The notes below the pieces were generated by a model that saw nothing but the letters and a program-made list of their open reading frames with translations, was not told the origin of the DNA and ran no database searches. This document shows positions 7,196 through 12,763 of a DNA stretch of 12,763 nucleotides, one piece after another. Source of the stretch: Thermoleophilia bacterium (lineage in GTDB: Bacteria; Actinomycetota; Thermoleophilia; Miltoncostaeales; Miltoncostaeaceae); the NCBI GenBank assembly GCA_017882555.1, contig JADGPH010000120.1:1-12763 (forward strand), written 5' to 3'. Position 1 is the stretch's first letter; every line of letters begins with the position of its first letter. Position numbers and translations under genes: made by a program.

Positions 7196-8113
7196 ATGAT
7201 CGAGATCGCCCCCGGAGTGCGGATGATCGACACCCAACTCGGGGGTCGCAGCGGCCTGACGAGCGCGTATCTGATCGGGGGCTCGCAACCAGCCCTGGTT
7301 GATCCCGGCCCCGAGACGTCGGCCGGTCTGTTGATCGGGGAACTCCACAAGAAGGGGATCGGGCCCGATGACCTCGCGTGGATCGTGCTGACCCACATCC
7401 ACTTGGATCACTGCGGTGCCACGGGGGCCGTCGCCGCCGCGTTTCCACGGGCCCGAGTCGTCGTGCACGAACGTGGCGCCCGACACATTGCCGAGCCCGC
7501 ACGCCTCGTGGCTGCGTCCCATGAGGTGTATGCCGCGACCGCACCGCTGTACGGGGGACTGACCGCGACTGCGGCCGATCGCATCGTGGTGGCCCTGGAC
7601 GGCCATCGGGTTCCCGTTGGGGATGCCGACCACCTGGAGATGATCGCCTCCCCGGGTCACGCCCGACATCACATGTCGGTCCTGCACCAGGCCAGCGGAC
7701 TTCTTATGATCGGCGATGCGGCCGGCTCGCAGTTGCCCGGGGGAGGGCTCTATCCCAATGTCCCGCCCTCGGATGTCGATATCAGCGCGGGTCGCGACAG
7801 CCTCAAGCGTCTGAGCGCGAGGCGCCCCACGGTCATCACGGTCTCGCACTTCGGGCCGACGCCCGACCCGATCCACACCCTTGCCGACGCCGACGACGCG
7901 CTTGATCGCCTCGGACGTGCGGCCATGGAGGGCTACCGGGCAGGAGGACGATCCGGAATCGCAGCCGCCGTCGATCGGTACATTCCAATCGCGCAAGCCA
8001 TCGGCAACCCCGAGGTCCTCGCCCAGTGGCAGTGGCTCTCGTGGGACCTGAACAACATCTTAGGGTTGGAGATATGGGCGCAGCGGCAGATGGCCGAACA
8101 GGCCACGCGATGA
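7196..8113 (+). CDS. Metallo-beta-lactamase-fold hydrolase
   Basis: A complete 305-aa MBL-fold enzyme with every metal ligand of the dinuclear site: HIHLDH (His67, His69, Asp71, His72), His155 in SPGHARHH, bridging Asp174 in MIGDAAG, and His218 in VSHFGPT. The last 80 residues form a helical extension. The pattern is that of the broad glyoxalase II/hydrolase branch, not of beta-lactamases proper; substrate unknown. The ATG at 7196 follows a purine-rich stretch (GAGAGAG) that could serve as a weak ribosome site. The gene is divergent from rpiA and its stop overlaps the ATG of the following NrtR-like regulator (ATGA), so the two are cotranslated. No signal peptide, so it probably acts in the cytosol. 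Confidence 0.88.
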   Translation: MIEIAPGVRMIDTQLGGRSGLTSAYLIGGSQPALVDPGPETSAGLLIGELHKKGIGPDDLAWIVLTHIHLDHCGATGAVAAAFPRARVVVHERGARHIAEPARLVAASHEVYAATAPLYGGLTATAADRIVVALDGHRVPVGDADHLEMIASPGHARHHMSVLHQASGLLMIGDAAGSQLPGGGLYPNVPPSDVDISAGRDSLKRLSARRPTVITVSHFGPTPDPIHTLADADDALDRLGRAAMEGYRAGGRSGIAAAVDRYIPIAQAIGNPEVLAQWQWLSWDLNNILGLEIWAQRQMAEQATR

Positions 8114-8784
8114 CCCAGGTCAGCGTGGAACTCGTCGTGATGACAGTGCAGCACGACGACCTTGAGGTCCTGCTGGTGCGCCGCCCGGGCAATGTCTGGT
8201 CGCTCCCCAGCGGCCCGACCTACGGATCCCCGCTCGCTGTCGATGCCGCGCGCGCCTTGCACGACCAAACGGGGATCGACGGGATCCGCCTCGAGCAACT
8301 GTTCAGCTTCGATCGCGAAGGCGCGACGCAGGTGGCGGTCAGCTACGTGGCGTTGATTGCCGCCGACCGACACCCGCTTGCCCCAGGCTCCGACATCGTC
8401 GAGGTGCGATGGTTTGCGATCAACGATCTCCCGGCGCTCGTGACCGGCCACGCCGACGCCATCGCCTACGGACACGCCCGTCTGCGCGCGAAAACGGCCT
8501 ATGCGCCGATCGCCGTACAGCTGCTCCCCGAAGCGTTCACGCTCCGAGAACTCCAGGCGGTGTACGAAGTGGTCCTCGGCGAGCGCCTGGACACCCGCAA
8601 TTTTCGTCGCGATGCACTGGCGGCCGGGATTGTCGAAGCAGCGGGCACCGCGCGCCGGCCGGGGCCTGGACGACCTGCGCGCCTGTATCGATCACGCGGG
8701 AGCGATTTTTCCGTCACGGCGCGAGAGCGCCGAATCGCGGGCCGAATCGCACAACCGAGCACACCCGACATCACTCCTGAGTGA
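8110..8784 (+). CDS. NrtR-like regulator: Nudix domain fused to winged helix-turn-helix
   Basis: A 224-aa protein with two parts. Residues about 4-130 form a Nudix fold, and about 138-195 match the C-terminal winged helix of NrtR-type regulators (LPEAFTLRELQAVYEVVLG, then LDTRNFRRDAL, then GRPARLYR). In NrtR proteins the Nudix part senses ADP-ribose or related nucleotides and the winged helix binds DNA. The Nudix box here (about 35-57) is eroded: the segment that should read REUXEEXGU is RALHDQTGI, so the metal-binding glutamates are missing and hydrolysis is unlikely. The frame is open from 8026; I chose the ATG at 8110 because it overlaps the preceding stop and starts the fold. A basic tail follows residue 195. 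Targets unknown; rpiA/MBL and the operon at 8917 are nearest. Confidence 0.85.
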   Translation: MTQVSVELVVMTVQHDDLEVLLVRRPGNVWSLPSGPTYGSPLAVDAARALHDQTGIDGIRLEQLFSFDREGATQVAVSYVALIAADRHPLAPGSDIVEVRWFAINDLPALVTGHADAIAYGHARLRAKTAYAPIAVQLLPEAFTLRELQAVYEVVLGERLDTRNFRRDALAAGIVEAAGTARRPGPGRPARLYRSRGSDFSVTARERRIAGRIAQPSTPDITPE

Positions 8785-8787
8785 CGT
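8768..8787. repeat. Inverted repeat over the stop codon of the NrtR-like gene
   Basis: TCACTC-CT-GAGTGA (8771-8784) is a perfect 6-bp inverted repeat with a 2-bp centre. One mismatch outside it, AC/GT extends the symmetry to 20 bp. The TGA stop of the regulator gene is its right end. The 2-bp centre suits a dimer-binding site better than an RNA hairpin. Function unproven. Confidence 0.35.
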
Positions 8788-8791
8788 ACCG

Positions 8792-8808
8792 CCCCTAAAC
8801 ACCAGGGG
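8792..8808 (+). terminator. Weak hairpin downstream of the MBL-regulator pair
   Basis: CCCCT, a 7-base loop and AGGGG form a 5-bp stem eight bases after the stop codon of the regulator gene. No T-run follows, so this would be at best a weak terminator of the kind common in GC-rich actinobacteria. It is the only hairpin of note before the next promoter region. Confidence 0.3.
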
Positions 8809-8860
8809 AAGGCGTCCTTATGATGCCCGAAGTACTCGCGATCCCAAAACAACCACTCGG

Positions 8861-8880
8861 ACCACGCCGCGTGGCGTGGT
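8861..8880. promoter_or_regulatory. Perfect 8+8 inverted repeat, candidate operator
   Basis: ACCACGCCGCGTGGCGTGGT consists of two perfectly complementary 8-bp arms around GCGT. Weaker outer symmetry (CGGAC left, GTCCG right) extends it. It fills the space just upstream of, and touches, the TAGCGT -10 box at 8880. That is the classic place for a repressor that blocks the polymerase. The bound protein is unknown; the NrtR-like product encoded just upstream is a candidate. Confidence 0.55.
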
Positions 8881-8885
8881 AGCGT
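8880..8885 (+). promoter_or_regulatory. Extended -10 box of the 8917-10163 operon
   Basis: TAGCGT preceded by TGG gives an extended -10 (TGNTANNNT). A start site about 7 bases downstream leaves a leader of roughly 25 bases to the ATG at 8917, which has GAAAGGA (8905-8911) as ribosome site. No good -35 is seen at 17 bases, which fits an extended -10 promoter. Nearly the same 11 bases precede the Rpf-like gene on the minus strand. Confidence 0.5.
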
Positions 8886-8916
8886 CCGAGGCGTATCGAT
8901 GTGCGAAAGGATGGTC

Positions 8917-9177
8917 ATGGCGCCGGAACACCACGATGACATTGAACAGTTGCCGATCACCTGGCCGTTCCGGGCAGCCGGAGCCGTGATGGTCTTCGCA
9001 ACGTTCTGGTTCTGCATGGGTTGGGCGATCCTCGGCCTGGACAACGGCCACAAGCTGGCCGCGCACATGACGGTCTTCTGGGTAGCCATCTATCTGACGA
9101 TCGCCTTGGTGGTGTTCGGCGCGGTGCTCAACTTCTACCGAGAGCGCAAGCGCCGCAGCCTGCTGGACCAGCAGTAA
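8917..9177 (+). CDS. Small two-helix membrane protein of unknown function
   Basis: An 86-aa protein that I do not recognise. A short acidic N-terminus (MAPEHHDDIEQ) precedes two hydrophobic helices, about residues 19-41 and 53-73, joined by a short polar loop with Asp, Asn, Gly, His and Lys. The tail is basic (FYRERKRRS), which by the positive-inside rule places the C-terminus, and hence also the N-terminus, in the cytosol. In-frame ATGs exist at 8899 and 8911; the one at 8917 is best placed, five bases after GAAAGGA. It is the first gene of a likely operon with the next two; only 3 bp separate its stop from the following ATG. There is no enzymatic motif, so a structural or partner role is more likely. 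Confidence 0.75.
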   Translation: MAPEHHDDIEQLPITWPFRAAGAVMVFATFWFCMGWAILGLDNGHKLAAHMTVFWVAIYLTIALVVFGAVLNFYRERKRRSLLDQQ

Positions 9178-9180
9178 CGC

Positions 9181-9588
9181 ATGGCGGATGGGGCCGGCGC
9201 GGATCTCCCCGACGCGGCGGCCCGCCTTGCAGGAATCGCGGATGCCCTTGGGGAGTCCGCCTGGTCCGAAGAGCTTCGCCGCAGTGGGGTCACGCCCGCA
9301 CCGCAACCGACTCCGCCCACCTGGGGTGAGATCGCCATTACGGGGATCGATGTCGTAGAGGGGCTCGCCGCCCGCGGTGACTGGGAGCAGGCGCGCCATC
9401 AGGCGGCATTCCTGGCCGACTTCTTCACGCGTATGCGCACACGACTGCACGGCGTGGCCGGCGTCGCCTTCGAAGGGCTCGCACTCGCAGCCCGTGCACG
9501 GGACCGCGACGAGCTTTGCGCGCATGCCGAGCTCATCCGCGAACTATTTGGCACCGGCGACGCGCGCGTTGTCAGCGGCGGCCCGTGA
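9181..9588 (+). CDS. Hypothetical helical protein
   Basis: A 135-aa protein that I cannot assign to a family. The first 50 residues are Ala/Gly/Pro-rich with a PAPQPTPPTW linker (39-48). From about residue 50 on it looks like three or four amphipathic helices (for example DWEQARHQAAFLADFFTRM, residues 67-85) with one Cys near 112. No signal peptide and no membrane segment. The start is 3 bp after the stop of the membrane protein gene with only a weak ribosome site, and the TGA overlaps the GTG of the YqgE gene. This spacing, and codon use like that of its neighbours, argues that it is a real gene and cotranslated. A role with the membrane protein or YqgE is possible but unproven. Confidence 0.65.
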   Translation: MADGAGADLPDAAARLAGIADALGESAWSEELRRSGVTPAPQPTPPTWGEIAITGIDVVEGLAARGDWEQARHQAAFLADFFTRMRTRLHGVAGVAFEGLALAARARDRDELCAHAELIRELFGTGDARVVSGGP

Positions 9589-10163
9589 GCGTGCCTGACC
9601 CACGCGGGAATGCACCTCGATACCGCGGCGGCCGATTGCTCGTCGCTGCCCCGACGCAGGTGGATCCGCATTTTCGGCGCGCGGTCCTCGTAATGCTCGA
9701 ACACTCAAAGGACGGCGCGCTTGGGCTCGTGCTCAACCAGCCAACCGAGATCCAGGCCGCCGACGCGCTTCCGGACCCGTTATGTGAGTTGGTGCCGGAC
9801 ACGGAGCTGATTCACGTGGGCGGACCGGTCCAACCCACCGCGGTCATCATCCTGGCTGAATTCGACACCCCAGAACGCGCCGCAGGTCTGGTGATCGACC
9901 GCATCGGCGTCGTTGATCCGGACGGGGCCATCGATGACCTGTCGGAACATGTCGGCGAGGTACGGGTGTTTAGTGGTTACGCGGGATGGGCCCCGGGCCA
10001 GCTGGAGGCAGAGATCGAGCAGGGTGCCTGGATCGATGTGGCCGCCATTGCCCAGGACATCTTCACCGGCACGCCGGAACGGCTCTGGCGCGAGGTGCTG
10101 GAGCGAAAGGGTGGCACATTCAGATTGATTGCCCGGATGCCCGAGGACCCGTCGCTGAATTAG
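9585..10163 (+). CDS. yqgE: YqgE/AlgH family protein (DUF179)
   Basis: A 192-aa member of the YqgE/AlgH family, widespread but without an established biochemical role. Family marks: GRLLVAAPTQVDPHFRRAVL (16-35), the EHSKDGALGLVLNQPT stretch (39-54), HVGGPVQP (77-84) and FSGYAGWAPGQLEAEIEQGAW (129-149). The frame is open from 9516, but the earlier residues are unlike the family. The GTG at 9585 overlaps the previous stop (GTGA); a second GTG at 9591 is two codons on and cannot be excluded. It is the last gene of the 8917 operon. Its final codons and TAG stop lie inside a strong hairpin, so transcription probably ends right at the gene end, facing the convergent sigma factor gene. Confidence 0.92.
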   Translation: MSVPDPRGNAPRYRGGRLLVAAPTQVDPHFRRAVLVMLEHSKDGALGLVLNQPTEIQAADALPDPLCELVPDTELIHVGGPVQPTAVIILAEFDTPERAAGLVIDRIGVVDPDGAIDDLSEHVGEVRVFSGYAGWAPGQLEAEIEQGAWIDVAAIAQDIFTGTPERLWREVLERKGGTFRLIARMPEDPSLN

Positions 10164-10172
10164 CGACGGGTC
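10146..10172. terminator. 11-bp perfect hairpin across the yqgE stop codon
   Basis: GACCCGTCGCT, a 5-base loop (GAATT) and AGCGACGGGTC form a perfect 11-bp stem. The yqgE TAG stop (10161-10163) is in the loop and right arm. No T-tract follows on either strand, so it is an I-type GC-rich terminator. Being symmetrical, it could work in both directions between the convergent yqgE and sigA genes. Confidence 0.7.
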
Positions 10173-10183
10173 ACTGCGATGCC

Positions 10184-10211
10184 CTGGGCGGTCCGAGTCC
10201 GACCGACCCAG
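10184..10211. terminator. Second hairpin between convergent yqgE and sigA
   Basis: CTGGG-CGGTC, a 7-base loop, then GACCG-A-CCCAG: ten pairs with one bulged A on the right. It lies 20 bp before the sigA stop and is the first hairpin that a minus-strand transcript of sigA meets. No T-run. With the stem at 10146 it makes up most of the 67-bp gap. Confidence 0.55.
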
Positions 10212-10230
10212 AGCGCCGATCGACGACGAA

Positions 10231-11313
10231 CTACGACAGGCGGGCCGAGTCGGGGAGGGAGGCCAGCTTCTGGAGCGACTGGCTCTCGACCTGACGAATC
10301 CGCTCGCGCGTCACGTTGAACATCCGGCCCAGCTCGTCAAGCGTGCGAGGCTTCTCGCCCCGCAGGCCGTACCGCAGCTCCAAGACGCGCCGCTCTCGAT
10401 AGCTGAGCTGGTCCAAGAGCTCACGCAGCGCTTGTTCGCGCAGGGAGACCTCTGCAGACAATTCCGGGGCAACGGAAGTCTCGTCGGCCAAGAAGCGCCC
10501 GAGTTCCGATTCCTCTTCTTCACCGACCGGCTTTTCCAGCGACACCGTCGGCTGGGCCGAGCGCAAGATCTCCTCGACTTCGTCCGGGGGCAGACCAGCG
10601 GCGTCACCGATCTCCTCGACCGTCGGCTCGCGCCCGAGCTGGCCAATGAGCACCCGCTCAGCGCGGCTGATCTGGTTGAGCTTCTCCACGACGTGCACGG
10701 GAATCCGGATCGTCCGGCCCTTGTCGGCCAGAGCGCGGGTCACCGCTTGGCGAATCCACCACGTGGCATACGTCGAGAACTTGAACCCGCGCCGCCAGTC
10801 GAACTTCTCGACGGCACGGACAAGGCCGAGTGTGCCCTCTTGGATGAGATCCAAGAACGGAAGACCGCGGCCGCGATAGCCCTTGGCGATAGAGACAACC
10901 AGTCGCAGGTTGGCCTCAACCATCTGACGCTTGGCCTCTTGATCGCCGGCTTCGATCCGCTTGGCGAGGCGAACCTCGTCGGCCGCCGTGAGCAGGGGCA
11001 CCCGACCGATGTCCTTCAGAAACAGCTGCAGCGCGTCTGTCGTCTGCTCGACGGCAGCTGTCGGGCGGCGCGGGCGCTCGGACTCGTCAACGATCTCGGC
11101 CGCACGAGCAAGAGCCTCAGACTGCTCCAAGAGCTCAATGCCAGCTTCTTCGAGCTGTTGATACACGAGCTCCGCGGCATCCGCGTCGAGCCCAAGTCCA
11201 TCAAGTACTTCAGCGACCTCTTCGAGACCGAGGAATCCCAATTCTTGGCCGCGAACAATCAGAGCGCGAAGCTCCCCGTCATTCTTGAGTACGCCCAGCT
11301 GCTGCGTAGACAT
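10231..11313 (-). CDS. sigA: RNA polymerase primary sigma factor (SigA/RpoD)
   Basis: Directs RNA polymerase to housekeeping promoters. The 360-aa protein has a short region 1.1-like helical domain (10-70), region 1.2 (LQLFLKDIGRVPLLTAADE, 95-113), the region 2 core RNAP- and -10-binding segment (133-195: NLRLVVSIAKGYRGRGLPFLDLIQEG, then GFKFSTYATWWIRQAVTRAL), region 3 (196-275) starting with RTIRIPVHVVEKLN, and region 4 with the -35 helix-turn-helix (TLDELGRMFNVTRERIRQVES, 324-344). The long, complete region 1.2 to 4 layout marks it as group 1. It is compact compared with mycobacterial SigA. GGGAGG lies three bases before the ATG. Monocistronic: convergent with yqgE, and its own promoter about 200 bp upstream. 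Confidence 0.96.
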   Translation of the reverse strand: MSTQQLGVLKNDGELRALIVRGQELGFLGLEEVAEVLDGLGLDADAAELVYQQLEEAGIELLEQSEALARAAEIVDESERPRRPTAAVEQTTDALQLFLKDIGRVPLLTAADEVRLAKRIEAGDQEAKRQMVEANLRLVVSIAKGYRGRGLPFLDLIQEGTLGLVRAVEKFDWRRGFKFSTYATWWIRQAVTRALADKGRTIRIPVHVVEKLNQISRAERVLIGQLGREPTVEEIGDAAGLPPDEVEEILRSAQPTVSLEKPVGEEEESELGRFLADETSVAPELSAEVSLREQALRELLDQLSYRERRVLELRYGLRGEKPRTLDELGRMFNVTRERIRQVESQSLQKLASLPDSARLS

Positions 11314-11580
11314 CCGCCTCCCGTTTCCGTACTAGGGGCCGTCCTGCGCCGACCCTCGCGCCGTCCAAAAGAACCGAAGTGTCAAGCCTGTGACAACGCC
11401 GGATACTGCGATTCGCGATGCGAACTTCGCGGTGCTACTTGACATGCTCCCGTGGCTAACGAAAAGGCAGCGCGTCACTCGAAAGTTCGCGCCCGAAGTG
11501 CCCGACAGCCAGGTCAACTATCCGCGCTTTCCATTCTCCCGTCAAGGCGTCTCGGCACACTAAGCACCCGGACTCGGCCA
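11314..11580 (-). other. Gap between the Rpf-like gene and sigA: promoter plus long sigA leader
   Basis: This 267-bp gap holds the sigA promoter at 11517-11545 and then about 195 bases of leader. In the leader I see TTCGC/GCGAA/TTCGC (11412-11430), where the middle block can pair with either neighbour. I also see the inverted repeat TGTCA-N6-TGACA (TTGTCA at 11391-11396 and TTGACA at 11380-11385 on the minus strand), and a 37-codon frame (11445 to 11332) with a hydrophobic stretch, ending 18 bases before the sigA ATG. That frame has a poor ribosome site and may be chance. I see no clear terminator for the Rpf-like gene and no known riboswitch. Confidence 0.45.
11517..11545 (-). promoter_or_regulatory. 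sigA promoter (-35 TTGACG, 17 bp, -10 GATAGT)
   Basis: On the minus strand TTGACG (11540-11545) and GATAGT (11517-11522) are exactly 17 bp apart, five of six and four of six matches to the housekeeping consensus. This is the best two-box promoter in the window. Transcription would begin near 11510, 35 bp inside the gap after the Rpf-like gene, and give a leader of about 195 bases before sigA. Confidence 0.6.
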
Positions 11581-12663
11581 TTATGCCCCGCATACGGGCC
11601 ACTGGCCCGGACCATCGCGGCGGTACAAGATCCCGGCTCGCAGGATCTGCTCCGAGGCCGACGCTGCGGCAGGATCCCCGCTCCCGCCGACAGAAGCCCA
11701 TGTCGCGTACGTGAACTGGAACATGCCCCGGAACTGACCGTTGGGCGAAATGGCGTGGGAGTTTCCACCCGACTCGCACATGGCGATCTTCCAGAGAATC
11801 GCCGACAAGCCACCTCCGCCCGATCCCAAGCTCGCCCCGGTAGCCGATCCGGCACCGGAACCCGACCCTGAGGCCGTGCCGCCGCCCGACGACGGGGTCC
11901 CACCGATAATTTGGTGGGGGGTGGAGTGTGCCTTTGCGGCCGCGGCCGCCCGCGCCTGCTCAGCGCGCAACGCCGCGATCTGCGCTGCCGAGGCCACCGA
12001 CCGAGACAGGACCGTCGTCGCCGACGCCAATAGCGCGCTTCGCTGGCCGGCGAGCGATCGCAGTTGATTCAACTGTTGTGCGACCGCGTCGCGATTGGCG
12101 ATGGCACTACTGGCATCGACCTTGAGCGACGCGGAGAGCGATATGAGCCGCGTTCGATCGTGGACAAACGCGTTAACCAGTCGTGTGTCTTCGTTGGCGA
12201 TGTGCCGCATCAGGTCGTAGCTATCGAGCGCTGAGGAGATGCTGCCCGTGGATACCAAGATCTCCATCAGCGATGGAGGGGGATCCGCGTACAGCGTCAG
12301 AACCCGCTGCGAGAGTGCCGCACGCGATGAAATGATCTGTGCTTGGGTCAACGCCAATTGCGCCGATGTCATGCGAATCGCGCTCTGGAGCAGCTGCACG
12401 CGCGCGCTGGCCGTCAGATAGCTCCCGGCAGTCGCGCTCGCCGCGTTTTGGACCGACGTCAGTTGTTGCTCGAGCCCACGGACGCGCTGACGCGCCACGG
12501 CCACCGGCAATTGAGGGGTGGCCGGCCGAGCATGCCCGCTCGGTTGGGCGGAGAGCACGGGCAAGCAGACGGTCGCGGCGACTGCCACGCAGAAAGAGGT
12601 GAGTGCGGCGGCTAGGAGATGCTGCTTCCCAACACGCGCATATGGAACGCGAATACGTGCCAT
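11581..12663 (-). CDS. Secreted coiled-coil protein with C-terminal Rpf-like transglycosylase domain
   Basis: A 360-aa cell-wall hydrolase. Residues 1-40 are a signal peptide (basic start, hydrophobic 16-37 with AAALTSFCVAVAA). Residues about 55-245 are a long coiled coil with the pattern seen in CwlO/PcsB-type proteins, including LYADPPPSLMEILVSTGSISSALDSYDLM around 124-152. A Gly/Ser linker (253-286) leads to an Rpf/transglycosylase-like domain (289-358) with catalytic Glu297 in MCESGGN, GMFQFTYATW (313-322) and a closing WPVC; Cys296 and Cys358 should form the conserved disulfide. The frame is open to 12762, but the ATG at 12663 starts the signal peptide and follows a -10-like box. The likely role is cleaving glycan strands during growth or resuscitation, perhaps with FtsEX; that partner is inferred from the coiled coil. 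Confidence 0.88.
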   Translation of the reverse strand: MARIRVPYARVGKQHLLAAALTSFCVAVAATVCLPVLSAQPSGHARPATPQLPVAVARQRVRGLEQQLTSVQNAASATAGSYLTASARVQLLQSAIRMTSAQLALTQAQIISSRAALSQRVLTLYADPPPSLMEILVSTGSISSALDSYDLMRHIANEDTRLVNAFVHDRTRLISLSASLKVDASSAIANRDAVAQQLNQLRSLAGQRSALLASATTVLSRSVASAAQIAALRAEQARAAAAAKAHSTPHQIIGGTPSSGGGTASGSGSGAGSATGASLGSGGGGLSAILWKIAMCESGGNSHAISPNGQFRGMFQFTYATWASVGGSGDPAAASASEQILRAGILYRRDGPGQWPVCGA

Positions 12664-12704
12664 AGCGACAAGGTGCGTCTCATCGCTGAAACGCACCGCC
12701 GACG

Positions 12705-12710
12705 ACGCTA
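12705..12710 (-). promoter_or_regulatory. Extended -10 box of the Rpf-like gene
   Basis: On the minus strand TGC-TAGCGT matches TGNTANNNT and is almost identical over 11 bases to the box at 8880 (GTGGTAGCGTC against GTGCTAGCGTC). A start about 7 bases on leaves a leader near 35 bases to the ATG at 12663, which supports that start. No good -35 at 17 bp. Confidence 0.45.
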
Positions 12711-12737
12711 GCACGGACGTGGCTGGCAACCTGAGGC

Positions 12738-12751
12738 GCGAGACACCTCGC
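12738..12751. repeat. Small inverted repeat upstream of the Rpf-like promoter
   Basis: GCGAG-ACAC-CTCGC is a perfect 5-bp inverted repeat. It lies about 28 bp upstream of the -10 box, just beyond where a -35 would be, so it could be an activator or repressor site. It is short and may be chance in GC-rich DNA. Confidence 0.25.
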
Positions 12752-12763
12752 AATTCGGCCATC

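Noticed and set aside
6207..7199. 330-codon open frame on the plus strand opposite murT and rpiA
   Set aside because: Fully antisense to murT and rpiA, low-complexity Arg/Pro/Thr-rich product, no ribosome site and no motif.
8818..9525. 235-codon open frame on the minus strand over the membrane protein and unknown gene
   Set aside because: The plus-strand genes have a promoter, a ribosome site, tight spacing and sensible membrane helices. The minus-strand product shows no family and would cross the operator region.
11439..11444. Perfect TTGACA on the plus strand as a promoter
   Set aside because: No -10 box at 15-19 bp and no plausible plus-strand gene downstream; the region is the sigA leader and the end of the Rpf-like gene, both on the minus strand.
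11800..11910. Repetitive GC-rich tract as a DNA repeat element
   Set aside because: It encodes the Gly/Ser linker of the Rpf-like protein; no regular repeat unit is kept at the DNA level.

Overview
The window is a dense, GC-rich bacterial chromosome segment with short intergenic gaps, frequent 4-bp start/stop overlaps and several GTG starts. An MurT/GatD lipid II amidation pair, an Rpf-type transglycosylase, a group 1 sigma factor of SigA type and candidate leaderless genes point to an actinobacterium. The sigma factor reminds me of deep-branching classes such as Thermoleophilia, but that placement is a guess. One point does not fit mycobacteria or streptomycetes: DapD is the short type known from E. 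coli. There are no insertion sequences, phage genes, CRISPR arrays, tRNA or rRNA genes. It reads as core genome.

Layout. (1) 5-3074, minus strand: dapE-dapC-dapD, a translationally coupled operon for the succinylase branch of meso-diaminopimelate/lysine synthesis. (2) 3083-3565, plus: dut (dUTPase), divergent from dapE with only 8 bp between the start codons. (3) 3584-7166, minus: rpiA-murT-methyltransferase-gatD. MurT and GatD amidate D-Glu of lipid II. The uncharacterised methyltransferase gene lies between the two subunit genes and overlaps both neighbours. (4) 7196-8784, plus: a metallo-beta-lactamase-fold hydrolase and a Nudix/winged-helix NrtR-like regulator whose Nudix box has lost its catalytic glutamates, both divergent from rpiA. 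(5) 8917-10163, plus: a two-helix membrane protein, an unknown helical protein and a YqgE/AlgH protein, behind a promoter whose spacer is a perfect 8+8 inverted repeat. (6) 10231-11313, minus: the primary sigma factor gene, with a good promoter about 200 bp upstream. (7) 11581-12663, minus: a secreted coiled-coil protein with a C-terminal Rpf-like transglycosylase domain.

How the parts fit. Much of the window serves the cell wall: dapE/C/D make the diaminopimelate of the stem peptide, MurT/GatD amidate the lipid-linked precursor, and the Rpf-like enzyme cleaves the finished wall. rpiA, dut and sigA are housekeeping genes. The most interesting parts are the methyltransferase inside murT-gatD, the Nudix-sensor/MBL/rpiA divergon, the operator-like palindrome at 8861-8880 and the long sigA leader.
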